Source: WTFY01 sp965214675 (GTDB lineage Bacteria; Pseudomonadota; Gammaproteobacteria; UBA4575). Taken from it: a DNA stretch of 64,000 nucleotides. Below, one piece after another: positions 18,171 through 26,993 of the stretch. The stretch's first letter is position 1; each line of letters opens with the position of its first letter. Both the position numbers and the translations under genes were made by a program. The DNA is taken from the NCBI GenBank assembly GCA_965214675.1, contig OZ243969.1, positions 62,001 to 126,000 on the forward strand. Direction: 5' to 3'. Below the pieces are notes generated by a model that was given only the letters and a program-made list of their open reading frames with translations, made no database searches and had not been told where the DNA came from.

Positions 18171-19304
18171 ATGAAGCTTAAAACGGTGATCTCAATTCTC
18201 GGGCTTGTGCTTGTTTGCACCTCTGTATACGCACAACGGTCGCCCATTCCTACAGCTCCAAAATTTGGAGCATCCAGTTACATACTGATGGATTTTGCGA
18301 GTGGGGATGTTTTGGTTGATCACAACTCCAGAGAGCGTGTCGAGCCTGCAAGTATCACGAAAATAATGACGGCATATATCGTCTATGTGGCTTTAAAAAA
18401 TGACGAGGTGCGTCTGGATGATCAGGTTTTAATCAGCGAGAAGGCTTGGCGCAGTGTCGGTTCCAGAACATTTGTAGAAGTAGGGGATCGGGTTTCCCTT
18501 GAAGATTTGCTGCTGGGTATGGTTGTGCAGTCAGGTAATGACGCCAGCATAGCACTGGCTGAACACATTGCAGGAACCGAAGACAGTTTTGCGAGCATGA
18601 TGAATGCCCATGCAGCACGATTAGGCCTCAAGGACAGCAGTTTCATGAACGTGACGGGTCTTCCTGGTCCAGCGCACTATACAACGGCTTACGACATCGC
18701 TTTGCTTTCTCAAGCGATGATCAGGGAATTTCCACAGGAATATGAACGCTACGCACAGAAAGAATTCACTTACAACGATATCAAGCAATACAATCGAAAT
18801 CGCCTGTTGTGGCGTGACGGTACCGTGGACGGTATTAAAACTGGGTATACCCAAGCTGCACGCTATTGCTTAGCTGCCTCAGCCGCACGTGAAGACATGC
18901 GTTTGATTTCGGTGGTGATGGGTGCAGACAGTCCTCGTTCTCGGATGGTAAACAGCCAGGCATTGCTGAATTACGGCTTTCGGTACTACCAGTCACACAA
19001 ATTGTATCAGGCGGGTCAGGTTCTTTCTGAGCCACGCATATGGCAAGGGGAGTTAAAGCAGCTCCAACTGGGACTGGAAGAAGATCTTTTTGTAGTCATA
19101 CCCCGTGGTCAATTCGAGAATCTCAAGGCTGTTTCGCTGGTTCCGCAAGACATCGTCGCACCGGTTTCAGCAGGTGCTCAGTTCGGTACCGTCAAAATCA
19201 GCTTTAAAGATGAAGAAATTGCAGAAAGACCGCTGATTGCCTTGCATGCGAATCCGCGGGGTGACCTCTGGCGTCAGATTGTTGATTTTTTTGCAAAAAT
19301 TTAA
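18171..19304 (+). CDS. dacA: Serine-type D-Ala-D-Ala carboxypeptidase (PBP5/6 family)
   Basis: Trims the terminal D-alanine from peptidoglycan stem pentapeptides in the periplasm. I start at ATG 18171, since a GGAG ribosome site lies 10 bases upstream and a clean signal peptide follows (MKLKTVISILGLVLVCTSVYA). A longer in-frame GTG at 18129 would spoil the leader. The 377-residue protein has SITK at 61-64, SGN at 121-123 and KTG at 223-225, then the beta-rich C-terminal domain and an amphipathic end (LWRQIVDFFAKI) that would anchor it to the membrane. D-alanine released here could feed the Dat aminotransferase encoded next. Confidence 0.96.
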   Translation: MKLKTVISILGLVLVCTSVYAQRSPIPTAPKFGASSYILMDFASGDVLVDHNSRERVEPASITKIMTAYIVYVALKNDEVRLDDQVLISEKAWRSVGSRTFVEVGDRVSLEDLLLGMVVQSGNDASIALAEHIAGTEDSFASMMNAHAARLGLKDSSFMNVTGLPGPAHYTTAYDIALLSQAMIREFPQEYERYAQKEFTYNDIKQYNRNRLLWRDGTVDGIKTGYTQAARYCLAASAAREDMRLISVVMGADSPRSRMVNSQALLNYGFRYYQSHKLYQAGQVLSEPRIWQGELKQLQLGLEEDLFVVIPRGQFENLKAVSLVPQDIVAPVSAGAQFGTVKISFKDEEIAERPLIALHANPRGDLWRQIVDFFAKI

Positions 19305-19321
19305 AACAGCAGGCTCTATAT

Positions 19322-20164
19322 GTGATTCAAATTCCAGCTTTTTTAAATGGTGAGTACATGCCTGTTGGGGAGTGCCGAGTTTCGCCTCTGGATCGTGGGT
19401 TCTTGTTTGGTGACGCGGTTTATGAGCTGATCCCCGTGTATAACCGCAAGGCTTTTTGTATGTCGCAGCATTTGGCGAGACTTGCGCGTAGCGTAGAACA
19501 GGTTCATATCCAGAATCCCTATACGCCAACACAATGGGCAGCGATTGTTAAAAGACTCATTCAGCAATCTGATGATGAAGATCTGGCTGTATATATTCAG
19601 GTAACTCGCGGGGTTGCCAAGCGAAACCATATTTTTCCTGAAAACGTGAATCCTACAGTGTTTGCCATGGCAAATCCGATGGCCAGGGTAGCCGGTGACG
19701 AGCTACAGAATGGGGTGGAATTAATCACAGTAAAAGATATTCGCTGGCAGCGCTGTGATATCAAGGTGACTGGGCTGCTGGCCAACATTCTAGCCAAGCA
19801 GGAGGCAATTCAGTCCTCAGCCTATGAAGCCATTCTGATACGTGATGGTTTTGCTTTGGAGGGCAGTGCCAGCAATCTCTTTGTAGTCCGCAATGGTACG
19901 GTCTATACACATCCTGAAGACAACCTGGTTCTGCCTGGGGTAACACGTGACTTCATATTGGGATTGTTAAATGAGCTTGAAGTGGAATTTCGGGAACAGG
20001 CAATACCAGAAGAATGGCTATATTCGGCAAATGAGCTCTGGGTTACCAGCTCAGCAAGAGAGGTTTTGGCCGCCACTAAAATTGACAAGCGTGTTGTGGG
20101 AAAAGGAGTTCCTGGTGAGCTCTGGAAGGATGTTTATGCCCTGTACCAGAAAAGCATAGCCTAG
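19322..20164 (+). CDS. dat: D-amino-acid aminotransferase (fold-type IV PLP enzyme)
   Basis: Class IV aminotransferase of 280 residues, starting with a GTG 17 bp after dacA. It shows SPLDRGFLFGDAVYE (21-35), the PLP lysine K148 in CDIKVTGLLANILAKQEA, and EGSASNLFVV. Family membership is certain. The D-amino-acid specificity is inferred from its place beside dacA in the dacA-dat-lipB-lipA order found in other gammaproteobacteria, and from its difference from the branched-chain enzyme encoded at 48 kb. It would interconvert D-alanine and D-glutamate for wall synthesis. A 4-amino-4-deoxychorismate lyase-like role is a less likely alternative. Confidence 0.85.
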   Translation: MIQIPAFLNGEYMPVGECRVSPLDRGFLFGDAVYELIPVYNRKAFCMSQHLARLARSVEQVHIQNPYTPTQWAAIVKRLIQQSDDEDLAVYIQVTRGVAKRNHIFPENVNPTVFAMANPMARVAGDELQNGVELITVKDIRWQRCDIKVTGLLANILAKQEAIQSSAYEAILIRDGFALEGSASNLFVVRNGTVYTHPEDNLVLPGVTRDFILGLLNELEVEFREQAIPEEWLYSANELWVTSSAREVLAATKIDKRVVGKGVPGELWKDVYALYQKSIA

Positions 20165-20243
20165 GGAGAGCATCGTCCGCTTACCGTTTGGCGACGTGTC
20201 GTTCAGGGTGAATCCTGGCCGCCAATCGTTATAAGATTGCTGC

Positions 20244-20903
20244 ATGGTGAAGAGTGCAGGAAAGTGCGGACTGAAGATTCGTGATCTGGGCATACAGGAA
20301 TACCTTCCTGTATATAAAAATATGCGCAAGTTCAATGCGAGGCGAAGTGCGACTACTGCCGATGAGTTCTGGTGCCTGCAACATTTGCCTGTCGTCACGC
20401 TGGGAGCAAATTCAAGCGACGGACATATCCATTCAGGAATGAATTTGCCCATCGTACACACGGACCGCGGAGGGCAAGTCACCTACCATGCACCGGGGCA
20501 GGCCATTATATATCTACTGATAGACCTGAGACGAAAAGAGATCGGCATCAAGAATCTTGTACAGCGTATTGAGCAAGCCGTAGTGGAGCTGCTGGAGCGT
20601 TATCAGCTCTGTGCATCTGCCCGCGCCGATGCGCATGGCGTTTATATTGAAGATGCAAAAGTGGCATCCGTAGGTTTGAGGGTCAGTGGCGGCTGTTGCT
20701 ATCATGGTATAGCGCTCAATGTCGATATGGATCTTGGCCCATTTTCATGCATGAATCCGTGTGGATTCCCTGGACTATCCGTCACACAACTGAAAGATCA
20801 CGGAATCGCATCCAGCTGCCAACAGGTGCATATGGAATTAGCGATGCAGCTATGCAAACACCTAAACTATAAAACAACGGGTATTGAAACCATTGGCCAA
20901 TAA
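20244..20903 (+). CDS. lipB: Octanoyl-[ACP]:protein octanoyltransferase
   Basis: Moves octanoyl from acyl carrier protein to lipoyl domains, the first step of lipoate synthesis. The 219-residue protein has the THAPGQ-type motif as TYHAPGQ (80-86), the catalytic lysine K139 in DAKVASVGLRV and the nucleophile C173 in NPCGFPG. Its 3' end overlaps the TTG start of lipA by 20 bp. The GTG/ATG region at the start lies 79 bp after dat, and no ybeD gene is present between dacA and lipB. Confidence 0.97.
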   Translation: MVKSAGKCGLKIRDLGIQEYLPVYKNMRKFNARRSATTADEFWCLQHLPVVTLGANSSDGHIHSGMNLPIVHTDRGGQVTYHAPGQAIIYLLIDLRRKEIGIKNLVQRIEQAVVELLERYQLCASARADAHGVYIEDAKVASVGLRVSGGCCYHGIALNVDMDLGPFSCMNPCGFPGLSVTQLKDHGIASSCQQVHMELAMQLCKHLNYKTTGIETIGQ

Positions 20904-21840
20904 GTCGCATCTCGCAAAAATTGGTGTAAAACGGCGCGGAATTGAAAAGGTCATTCGCATCCCGGTTCATCAGGAGGGAGCCCCTCAGTACCTACCAAAA
21001 CCTCAGTGGCTGCGTGTACAGGCACCGACGGCGAAGGTCAAAGCCTTAAAAAGGCTGCTGAGGGAACAGAAGCTGAACACTGTATGCGAGGAGGCCTCGT
21101 GTCCTAACCTGACTGAGTGCTTCAGTCGTGGCACAGCTACATTCATGATCATGGGAGACATCTGTACCCGACGCTGTTCTTTTTGTGATGTAGCACATGG
21201 CAGGCCTTTGCCACTGGATGAGCAGGAACCAGAACATCTGGTAAAGGCTATTGATCTAATGGGGCTTCGTTATGTAGTCATCACTTCGGTTGACCGTGAT
21301 GATTTGCATGATGGAGGCGCCCGCCATTTTACGAAGTGTATACAACGTATACGTGAGTGCTGCACAGGAACAACAATTGAAATTCTTGTGCCAGATTTTC
21401 GTGGGCGGTTGGATCTGGCATTGCAAACTTTATCTCTGCAATCAGCTGATGTATTCAACCACAACCTGGAGACCGTGCCACGTTTATATCCATTGGCTCG
21501 GCCAGGTGCAGATTACTGGCATTCGCTGAAACTGTTGCACAAATACAAAATGCAACACTCACATGTTCCAACAAAGTCAGGCTTGATGCTGGGTCTGGGG
21601 GAGCAGATGGATGAAGTCATTCGAGTGATGAATGATTTGCGTGCACATAAGGTGGAGCGACTTACTTTAGGACAATATTTGCAGCCAAGTCGCCATCATC
21701 TCCCCGTGCATCGTTATCTCGACCCAGATGAATTTGATCAACTACGGCGAATTGGGGAGGATATGGGTTTTCATCATGTAGCAAGCGGCCCATTGGTCCG
21801 CTCCTCTTATCATGCAGATAGCCAAGCTTATGGGCATTGA
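20884..21840 (+). CDS. lipA: Lipoyl synthase (radical SAM)
   Basis: Inserts two sulfurs into protein-bound octanoyl groups to give lipoyl cofactors for 2-oxoacid dehydrogenases and the glycine cleavage system, the latter relevant to C1 metabolism. The auxiliary cluster cysteines are C68, C73 and C79 (CEEASCPNLTEC). The radical-SAM cluster is C94, C98 and C101 (CTRRCSFC). At 318 residues it is of normal length. The start is a TTG inside lipB; an internal start is possible but would trim the N-terminal arm. It converges on murU. Confidence 0.97.
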   Translation: MKPLANKSHLAKIGVKRRGIEKVIRIPVHQEGAPQYLPKPQWLRVQAPTAKVKALKRLLREQKLNTVCEEASCPNLTECFSRGTATFMIMGDICTRRCSFCDVAHGRPLPLDEQEPEHLVKAIDLMGLRYVVITSVDRDDLHDGGARHFTKCIQRIRECCTGTTIEILVPDFRGRLDLALQTLSLQSADVFNHNLETVPRLYPLARPGADYWHSLKLLHKYKMQHSHVPTKSGLMLGLGEQMDEVIRVMNDLRAHKVERLTLGQYLQPSRHHLPVHRYLDPDEFDQLRRIGEDMGFHHVASGPLVRSSYHADSQAYGH

Positions 21841-21888
21841 TGTGTTTCCAATCGATGCACCTGGCTTAGGGAAGACCCTGGTCGGTGA

Positions 21889-22599
21889 CTACTCAGAAGT
21901 GGCAGGAGACTTTACGGACGATGTCGGGTTTTTGGTCTGATTCTTCAGGTACTGCTCAGCTTCGAAGAGACGTTCAAAAGTACCAATATCAAACCATGCA
22001 CCAGTATGGTGTTCTGCAGTAACCTGACTCTGGTTGATAGCAGAGCGCAGAACAGGGGCTAAGGCCTGATTTTCGCCTGTCTGTGTTTTGAAAAGCCCAG
22101 GTTTGAAAACACCAATTCCACTGAAGGTCAGAAAATTATTTCCTGTGGTGCAGGCGTTGCCGGATTCATAGGCAAAATCCCCATCGGGATGGTGGGCCGG
22201 ATTATTTACAAGGACCAGGTGAGCGTTCTCATGCACTGGATCAGGGAAGGAAAGAGGGTGGTCACACCAGACATCACTGCTTATGACCAAAAACGGCCTT
22301 TCTCCCAAAAGTGGCAAGGCATGAACAATTCCACCAGCAGTGCCCAGGGGGTGTTCTCCTTCATGGGAATACTGAATGCGTATCCCATAACTTCCACCAT
22401 CACCAAGCTTTTTCTGAATTGAGTCCCCTAAATGGGAAAGATTGATAACAACCTCCTTATAGCCTGCAGTTTTGAGTCTTGCCAGGTGGTGTTCGATTAA
22501 CGATTTTCCTGCAAGCCTGATAAGAGGTTTCGGAACCTGGTTGGTCAGCGGTCTCATTCGCTTGCCCAGACCTGCTGACAGTAGCATGCACTTCATCAC
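21889..22599 (-). CDS. murU: N-acetylmuramate alpha-1-phosphate uridylyltransferase
   Basis: Makes UDP-MurNAc from MurNAc-1-phosphate in the fosfomycin-bypassing recycling route. It is a nucleotidyltransferase of 236 residues with the signature GLGKRMRPLTNQVPKPL (residues 10-26) and a metal-binding SSDVWCD. Its start overlaps the amgK stop by 4 bp, and this tight pairing distinguishes it from generic sugar-phosphate nucleotidyltransferases. The last 20 or so residues are a polar tail (NQTKNPTSSVKSPATSE). Confidence 0.93.
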   Translation of the reverse strand: MMKCMLLSAGLGKRMRPLTNQVPKPLIRLAGKSLIEHHLARLKTAGYKEVVINLSHLGDSIQKKLGDGGSYGIRIQYSHEGEHPLGTAGGIVHALPLLGERPFLVISSDVWCDHPLSFPDPVHENAHLVLVNNPAHHPDGDFAYESGNACTTGNNFLTFSGIGVFKPGLFKTQTGENQALAPVLRSAINQSQVTAEHHTGAWFDIGTFERLFEAEQYLKNQTKNPTSSVKSPATSE

Positions 22600-23585
22600 A
22601 ACTGGAAAGAAACCTCATCACTAATGAATTCTGCCAACTTCTGGGTCTCGGGGTAATTTGGTGCAACGGATTTCACATACCCCAGAGTCCGCGGAATATC
22701 TTTCAGATAGCCTGTCTTTTTATCGCGCAGGCTCAGGCGTGCAAATATTCCAATAGCCTTCAAGTGTCGCTGGATGCCCATCAAATCAAACCACTTCAGA
22801 AATGTTTCGTCACTTACATCACAGGCCATGTTTGTTTCCATCAGCCTTTTCTTGTACTCCAGTGCCCAGGCTTTGACGCGGTCTGGTGACCATTGAATAT
22901 AACAGTCCCGTAACAGTGACACTGCATCGTATGTGACCGGGCCACAAACTGCGTCTTGGTAATCGATGATACCTGGCCAGTCGGCATCGATTTTCATTAG
23001 GTTGCGTGAATGGTAGTCGCGATGAACAAACACCTGTGGTTGAACCAGGGCGTTTTGTTTCAATTGTGCAAAGACATTGTGTAACATCTTTTCAGTCGAC
23101 TCTGACAGCTTTTTGTCTAGAAGTTTGGCTAGAAACCACTGCTGGAATAACTCCATTTCCTGTAACAATAGTTCTTGACTGTATCGTGGCAGGCTATGTG
23201 CAGGAATTTGTTGCATCACTGTCAGGGCATCCAGTGCATTCCCATACAGTCTGTCCACATTTTCTGCATCCAAAATGTCCAGAAACAGGGTATTACCAAA
23301 ATCATCCAGAAGAAAATAGCCGGAATCCAGAAAGCTGTAGTGGATGTGTGGTACGGGCAGTCCTTCTGCCTCAAGCAAATGAGTTACCTCAACAAAGGCC
23401 TCATTCGATTCTTTTTCAGGAGGGGCATCAACCGCAATGTATCGCCAATGATCAGACAGGACCCGAAAGTAGCGCCTGAAGCTTGCATCTTCGGACGCTT
23501 GCTCGAGCGTATACTGAACATCCCCGAATACTTCCCTGATCCATCCATGCAATTGGGAAAGGCGTGGGTCAGGGTCCATCTGCAT
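22596..23585 (-). CDS. amgK: N-acetylmuramate/N-acetylglucosamine 1-kinase
   Basis: Aminoglycoside-phosphotransferase-fold kinase that phosphorylates MurNAc and GlcNAc at the anomeric position, supplying MurU. The 329-residue protein has the catalytic loop HRDYHSRN with H188, D190 and N195, followed by the metal-binding IDYQDAVCGPVTYDAVSL. It overlaps murU by 4 bp. In pseudomonads this pair sits beside lptD; here it is placed about 12 kb away. Confidence 0.93.
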   Translation of the reverse strand: MQMDPDPRLSQLHGWIREVFGDVQYTLEQASEDASFRRYFRVLSDHWRYIAVDAPPEKESNEAFVEVTHLLEAEGLPVPHIHYSFLDSGYFLLDDFGNTLFLDILDAENVDRLYGNALDALTVMQQIPAHSLPRYSQELLLQEMELFQQWFLAKLLDKKLSESTEKMLHNVFAQLKQNALVQPQVFVHRDYHSRNLMKIDADWPGIIDYQDAVCGPVTYDAVSLLRDCYIQWSPDRVKAWALEYKKRLMETNMACDVSDETFLKWFDLMGIQRHLKAIGIFARLSLRDKKTGYLKDIPRTLGYVKSVAPNYPETQKLAEFISDEVSFQL

Positions 23586-23683
23586 ATCCGAAGGAGGTAC
23601 TGTTCAGTAACCGGGTGAGTGATGTTAAATCTGAATGCCTCGGGGTTTGACAGGGCTGCGACCATGTCTGGCAAGCGCTACTT

Positions 23684-24091
23684 TTACAGCAGGCTTACAT
23701 TTTCTGCCTGAGGTCCTTTTGCACCCTGTACTACATCCATAGAAACTTTTTGACCTTCGCGCAGGGACCGGCGTCCGCTGCTCACGATAGACTTGTGGTG
23801 TACAAAGACATCTTCACCGTTTTCCTGCTCAATGAATCCAAAACCCTTTTTGTAGTTAAACCATTTGACAGTGCCTTCCGTCTGCGTGGAAGTGGTTCTG
23901 AACTTGGTGCCGCCAGTGCTTGTTGTCCTGCTATTACGAGCCAGAGTAATCAGGGCGGGAATTACAATGACGGATATAATTGCCAGTCCCCCAGAAATCA
24001 ATAGTTTGGTGGTGTCTCCACCGGTGAGGATAGCGAGCACTATACCCACCACAATACCCAGACTTAATAAAATAGTGGAATTGATTTTCAT
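23684..24091 (-). CDS. Membrane-anchored cold-shock-domain protein
   Basis: A 135-residue protein with two hydrophobic helices (about 7-22 and 30-50) followed by a basic Thr/Ser-rich linker. A complete cold-shock domain spans 71-135, with RNP1-like KGFGFI at 82-87 and RNP2 VFVHH at 95-99. The domain starts TEGTVKWFNYKKGFGF, as in CspA, so nucleic-acid binding is expected. With the two-helix hairpin, the domain should face the cytoplasm at the inner membrane. It stands alone between amgK and argA. Anchored CSD proteins are known as sequences; their function is not established. Confidence 0.9.
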   Translation of the reverse strand: MKINSTILLSLGIVVGIVLAILTGGDTTKLLISGGLAIISVIVIPALITLARNSRTTSTGGTKFRTTSTQTEGTVKWFNYKKGFGFIEQENGEDVFVHHKSIVSSGRRSLREGQKVSMDVVQGAKGPQAENVSLL

Positions 24092-24183
24092 GAAGCGTGT
24101 TTCTCTCCTGAGCTTAGCTATCTAGATCGTATTGACTGCTGAATATAGCGATCCAGTGTGATGCATGATACCTGCCGAGCAGT

Positions 24184-25503
24184 TTATTGGATAGATTTGC
24201 TATACACTTTAGACTTACGCATATCATCATAGAGCGCCTGTTTTTCCACAGGCAGGTCTTCAATATTTGAAGGCTTGAAGCCATGCTCTTGGAACCAGTG
24301 CTCGGTTTGCGTCGTAAGCACAAAAAGTTTGCTCACGCCAGTCTCGCAGGCTTTTCTTTCCAAGTGCATTAACATTTTGCTACCACGTCCGATCGATTGA
24401 AATTCGGGATGTACTGCCAGGCAGCCCACTTCGGCAGCATTTTCTTCCGGAAATGTGTACAAGGTCCCACAGGTTAGCAGTACACCATCACGCTCAATGA
24501 CATCAAAGCGGTCAATTTCAAGCTCGAGCTGTTCACGAGAGCGTGATACTAGGAGTCCTTTATCCATAAAGGGCTGTATGAGTTCAGCTATACCGTCCAG
24601 ATCATCTAGGGTGGCAGGTCTTATTTCCTCATAACCTTGAGCAGTTACCAGCGTGGCTGCACCGTCCAGGCTGTAAAGCTCTTCCAGCAGTGTACCCGGT
24701 TTTTCAATGTCAACCAAATGCACGTTCCTGATACCTTTCAGGCATGCCTGAATAGCTATTTCCAGATAACGCTTCGCATCTTCATTATGCGCGGACAGCT
24801 TATTTACAAGCTCCTTGGCTTCGGGAATGGTGTAGTGTCCTTCACCTTGTTCTTCATGATTTGTAAGTCTGAATTTGTCCAGTATCAATATCAGTTTTTC
24901 ACTTTTCAGCACGCAGGCTGTGCGCTGTGCAAGTTCTTCACTGGGCAAAAGGAACAAGTTGTCATCCGTTGAACAAACCATGGGAGTAACGGCTACAATA
25001 TTTCCCTTGTCCAGCTGAGACTGCAGCATCGCTTGGTCGATACTGTAGTCAGCCTCATAGGGAACATCCGTCTTGCCACATCCGTGAGGGCCGGGATTTG
25101 CGTGCAGGAAATTGTCACAGGTAACATCCAGCTTTGCGCCCGCAAGTGGGGTATTGGCAAGGCTGGTAGAAAAATGGACTTTTACGCGCTTACAAATTCT
25201 TCTTGCAGATTCTTTGGTCTCATCAATGGTCCGTGGACTTGTGATGTGTAGACCGCTATGCAACCCGTTTTCACTGGGTTCAGTGGTTTTTTGGGTAATG
25301 AATGCCCCTTCGCCGAGCACCAGTACGAGTTTGGCCCCCAGTGCATGCATCAATGCCAGATCACGGACGAGCACGGCTAGGCTGGTCTGTGCCAGCAGAA
25401 CACGGCTGTGAACATAGACCACGAAAGTTTTGCCGCGGTGGGTATGAATATAGTGGGCGGCTTGGCGAAAACTCCCGGTCTGAAACAGGGAATCACTGCT
25501 CAT
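24184..25503 (-). CDS. argA: Amino-acid N-acetyltransferase (N-acetylglutamate synthase)
   Basis: First step of arginine synthesis, acetylating glutamate with acetyl-CoA. The 439 residues comprise an N-terminal amino-acid-kinase-like domain, the arginine-sensing part (GAKLVLVLGEGAFI and IVAVTPMVCS), and a C-terminal GNAT domain from about 295 with EVGCLAVHPEFQSIGRG. This is the classical bifunctional-looking ArgA of gammaproteobacteria. argE, the fifth step, lies 1.5 kb away on the same strand, separated by two plus-strand genes. Confidence 0.96.
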   Translation of the reverse strand: MSSDSLFQTGSFRQAAHYIHTHRGKTFVVYVHSRVLLAQTSLAVLVRDLALMHALGAKLVLVLGEGAFITQKTTEPSENGLHSGLHITSPRTIDETKESARRICKRVKVHFSTSLANTPLAGAKLDVTCDNFLHANPGPHGCGKTDVPYEADYSIDQAMLQSQLDKGNIVAVTPMVCSTDDNLFLLPSEELAQRTACVLKSEKLILILDKFRLTNHEEQGEGHYTIPEAKELVNKLSAHNEDAKRYLEIAIQACLKGIRNVHLVDIEKPGTLLEELYSLDGAATLVTAQGYEEIRPATLDDLDGIAELIQPFMDKGLLVSRSREQLELEIDRFDVIERDGVLLTCGTLYTFPEENAAEVGCLAVHPEFQSIGRGSKMLMHLERKACETGVSKLFVLTTQTEHWFQEHGFKPSNIEDLPVEKQALYDDMRKSKVYSKSIQ

Positions 25504-25700
25504 TTTTCACGCTGTAACCAGATGTGGAGGTAGTGTAACTTGGTTGCCCCAAGGTAAGCCCATGAAATAATAAAGGATTCTTCCTGCAGGTCTTTAATGC
25601 TATCCGAGGCTGGACTTGCCCCTTATAATGGGTAATCCAAGTAAGCCGTTGATAGTATTGTCCAATCGACTGATCACATTTTATACATAAGGAATAAAGA

Positions 25701-26396
25701 ATGCGAAGAATTTTACTGGGTGTGAAGGGTTTGTTTTTCCTGGTGTTGATACTGTCGGGCCCGCCAGTTTTTGCCAGTGGCGAGGTACTTAAATCTCCAA
25801 TTCTAGATCGCGTTAAGATACTTTATTCAGCCCCAAGCAATCTGCAAGATTTGACTTTGGAGCAATTGCATGAAGAAAGGGCTGTGCTCGAAAAAGAACT
25901 CAATTCTTTCCGCCAGGCCAGCGACGCCCCTGAAATTGCCAAGCAAAAATTCCTTGAAACTGTTTTCGAGCACGATGACAAACGCTTGCAGATTGTCGGG
26001 GTAATTCGCGACCTGATCGATGAGTATCAAATTGAAGGAAAATTTCGTGATGATTTGATTGGTTACAGCAATACATTTGATGTAGCGGTCAGGAATGCCC
26101 GTAAGCATGTTCATACATTGGAAGACTACAGATCATACGACTTCAGGTTTTCTGCTGTCTATATGTCCATGATGATGAGGTTCAATGAAGACCCCGAGTT
26201 TCGAAAACGCATGGTGGCAGATATGCAAAATCCGGATACATCATGGGGCAAGTATCGCAAGGAAATAGATGAGTCTTATGCCGAGGTACAGCGTAAAAAA
26301 TTTCTCATTCAGAACATATACTCAGTCAATGAGCTCGAGCGGGCAGTCACGAGCATCGATGAGGAAATTTCCAGAAGGGGACGTACGGAGTTGTAG
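25701..26396 (+). CDS. Unknown exported protein, 231 aa, helical
   Basis: Not recognised. A signal peptide ends near residue 26 (ILSGPPVFA, cut before SGEV). The mature part is mostly helical and charged, for example LTLEQLHEERAVLEKELNSF and VQRKKFLIQNIYSVNELERA, suggesting coiled-coil character. An AAGGAA ribosome site precedes the ATG. It is followed 15 bp later by another small exported protein, so the two form a probable operon nested between argA and argE on the opposite strand. A perfect TATAAT occurs at 25624 but lacks a convincing -35 element. Confidence 0.75.
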   Translation: MRRILLGVKGLFFLVLILSGPPVFASGEVLKSPILDRVKILYSAPSNLQDLTLEQLHEERAVLEKELNSFRQASDAPEIAKQKFLETVFEHDDKRLQIVGVIRDLIDEYQIEGKFRDDLIGYSNTFDVAVRNARKHVHTLEDYRSYDFRFSAVYMSMMMRFNEDPEFRKRMVADMQNPDTSWGKYRKEIDESYAEVQRKKFLIQNIYSVNELERAVTSIDEEISRRGRTEL

Positions 26397-26411
26397 GGGC
26401 TGGGTAACTAA

Positions 26412-26810
26412 ATGATGGTCCGGCGAGTTCTCATATTTCAGATACTGCTGCTTTGCGCAGCACTCTCACTCGCAGAAACAGATAAAAAGGCCATCAGCCC
26501 TCCGGATATGATTTCGGGTGCACCGCCTGCTGTCAGGGCAGATGCTATGCAGCAGGAGCCACAAGCAGAAAGTGTAACCATTTACGAATCGAAGTTTTTC
26601 CCAGGCTTTCGCCCATGTACATCACAGGATTATCGTGATCATGATTTTGGTCCTGTTGCTTGCCAGAACACCACAGCTGCACGAACCTTGTCTTCAATTC
26701 AAGAAGAAGAATCAGGCAGCGGTCTAGCAGAGGCAGATACGGTATCCCAAGGGAATATATTCAAGTTGCGTTTTGGGCGCTTCACCAAGGATAAAGACTC
26801 TGGGCAGTAA
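26412..26810 (+). CDS. Unknown exported protein, 132 aa
   Basis: Not recognised. Start MMVRRVLIFQILLLCAALSLAE is a signal peptide, cleaved near ALSLA. The mature chain is short, acidic and proline-rich at first (PPDMISGAPPAVRAD). A conserved-looking core FFPGFRPCTSQDYRDHD then GPVACQ follows, with two cysteines that could form a disulfide in the periplasm. It lies 15 bp behind the preceding exported protein and was probably transferred or lost together with it. Function unknown. Confidence 0.65.
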   Translation: MMVRRVLIFQILLLCAALSLAETDKKAISPPDMISGAPPAVRADAMQQEPQAESVTIYESKFFPGFRPCTSQDYRDHDFGPVACQNTTAARTLSSIQEEESGSGLAEADTVSQGNIFKLRFGRFTKDKDSGQ

Positions 26811-26993
26811 ATGCGGACCCAGCCATCGAAGATCTCCTCTTGACACTGATGCGCGGGTGTTGGTCAGGACTGGGCATCGACTGTCAGGACTGAGAACTTC
26901 ACACAGGCCTTTTATCCAATCCCAGCTGGGGGTTGCTTAAAATTGCTAAAGGGGTAGCTGTCAAAGGATTGGGCCTGAGTAGAATTGTCCTGG

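Noticed and set aside
25624..25629. Perfect TATAAT upstream of the exported-protein pair
   Set aside because: No acceptable -35 element at 16-18 bp and no extended -10; noted but not called a promoter.
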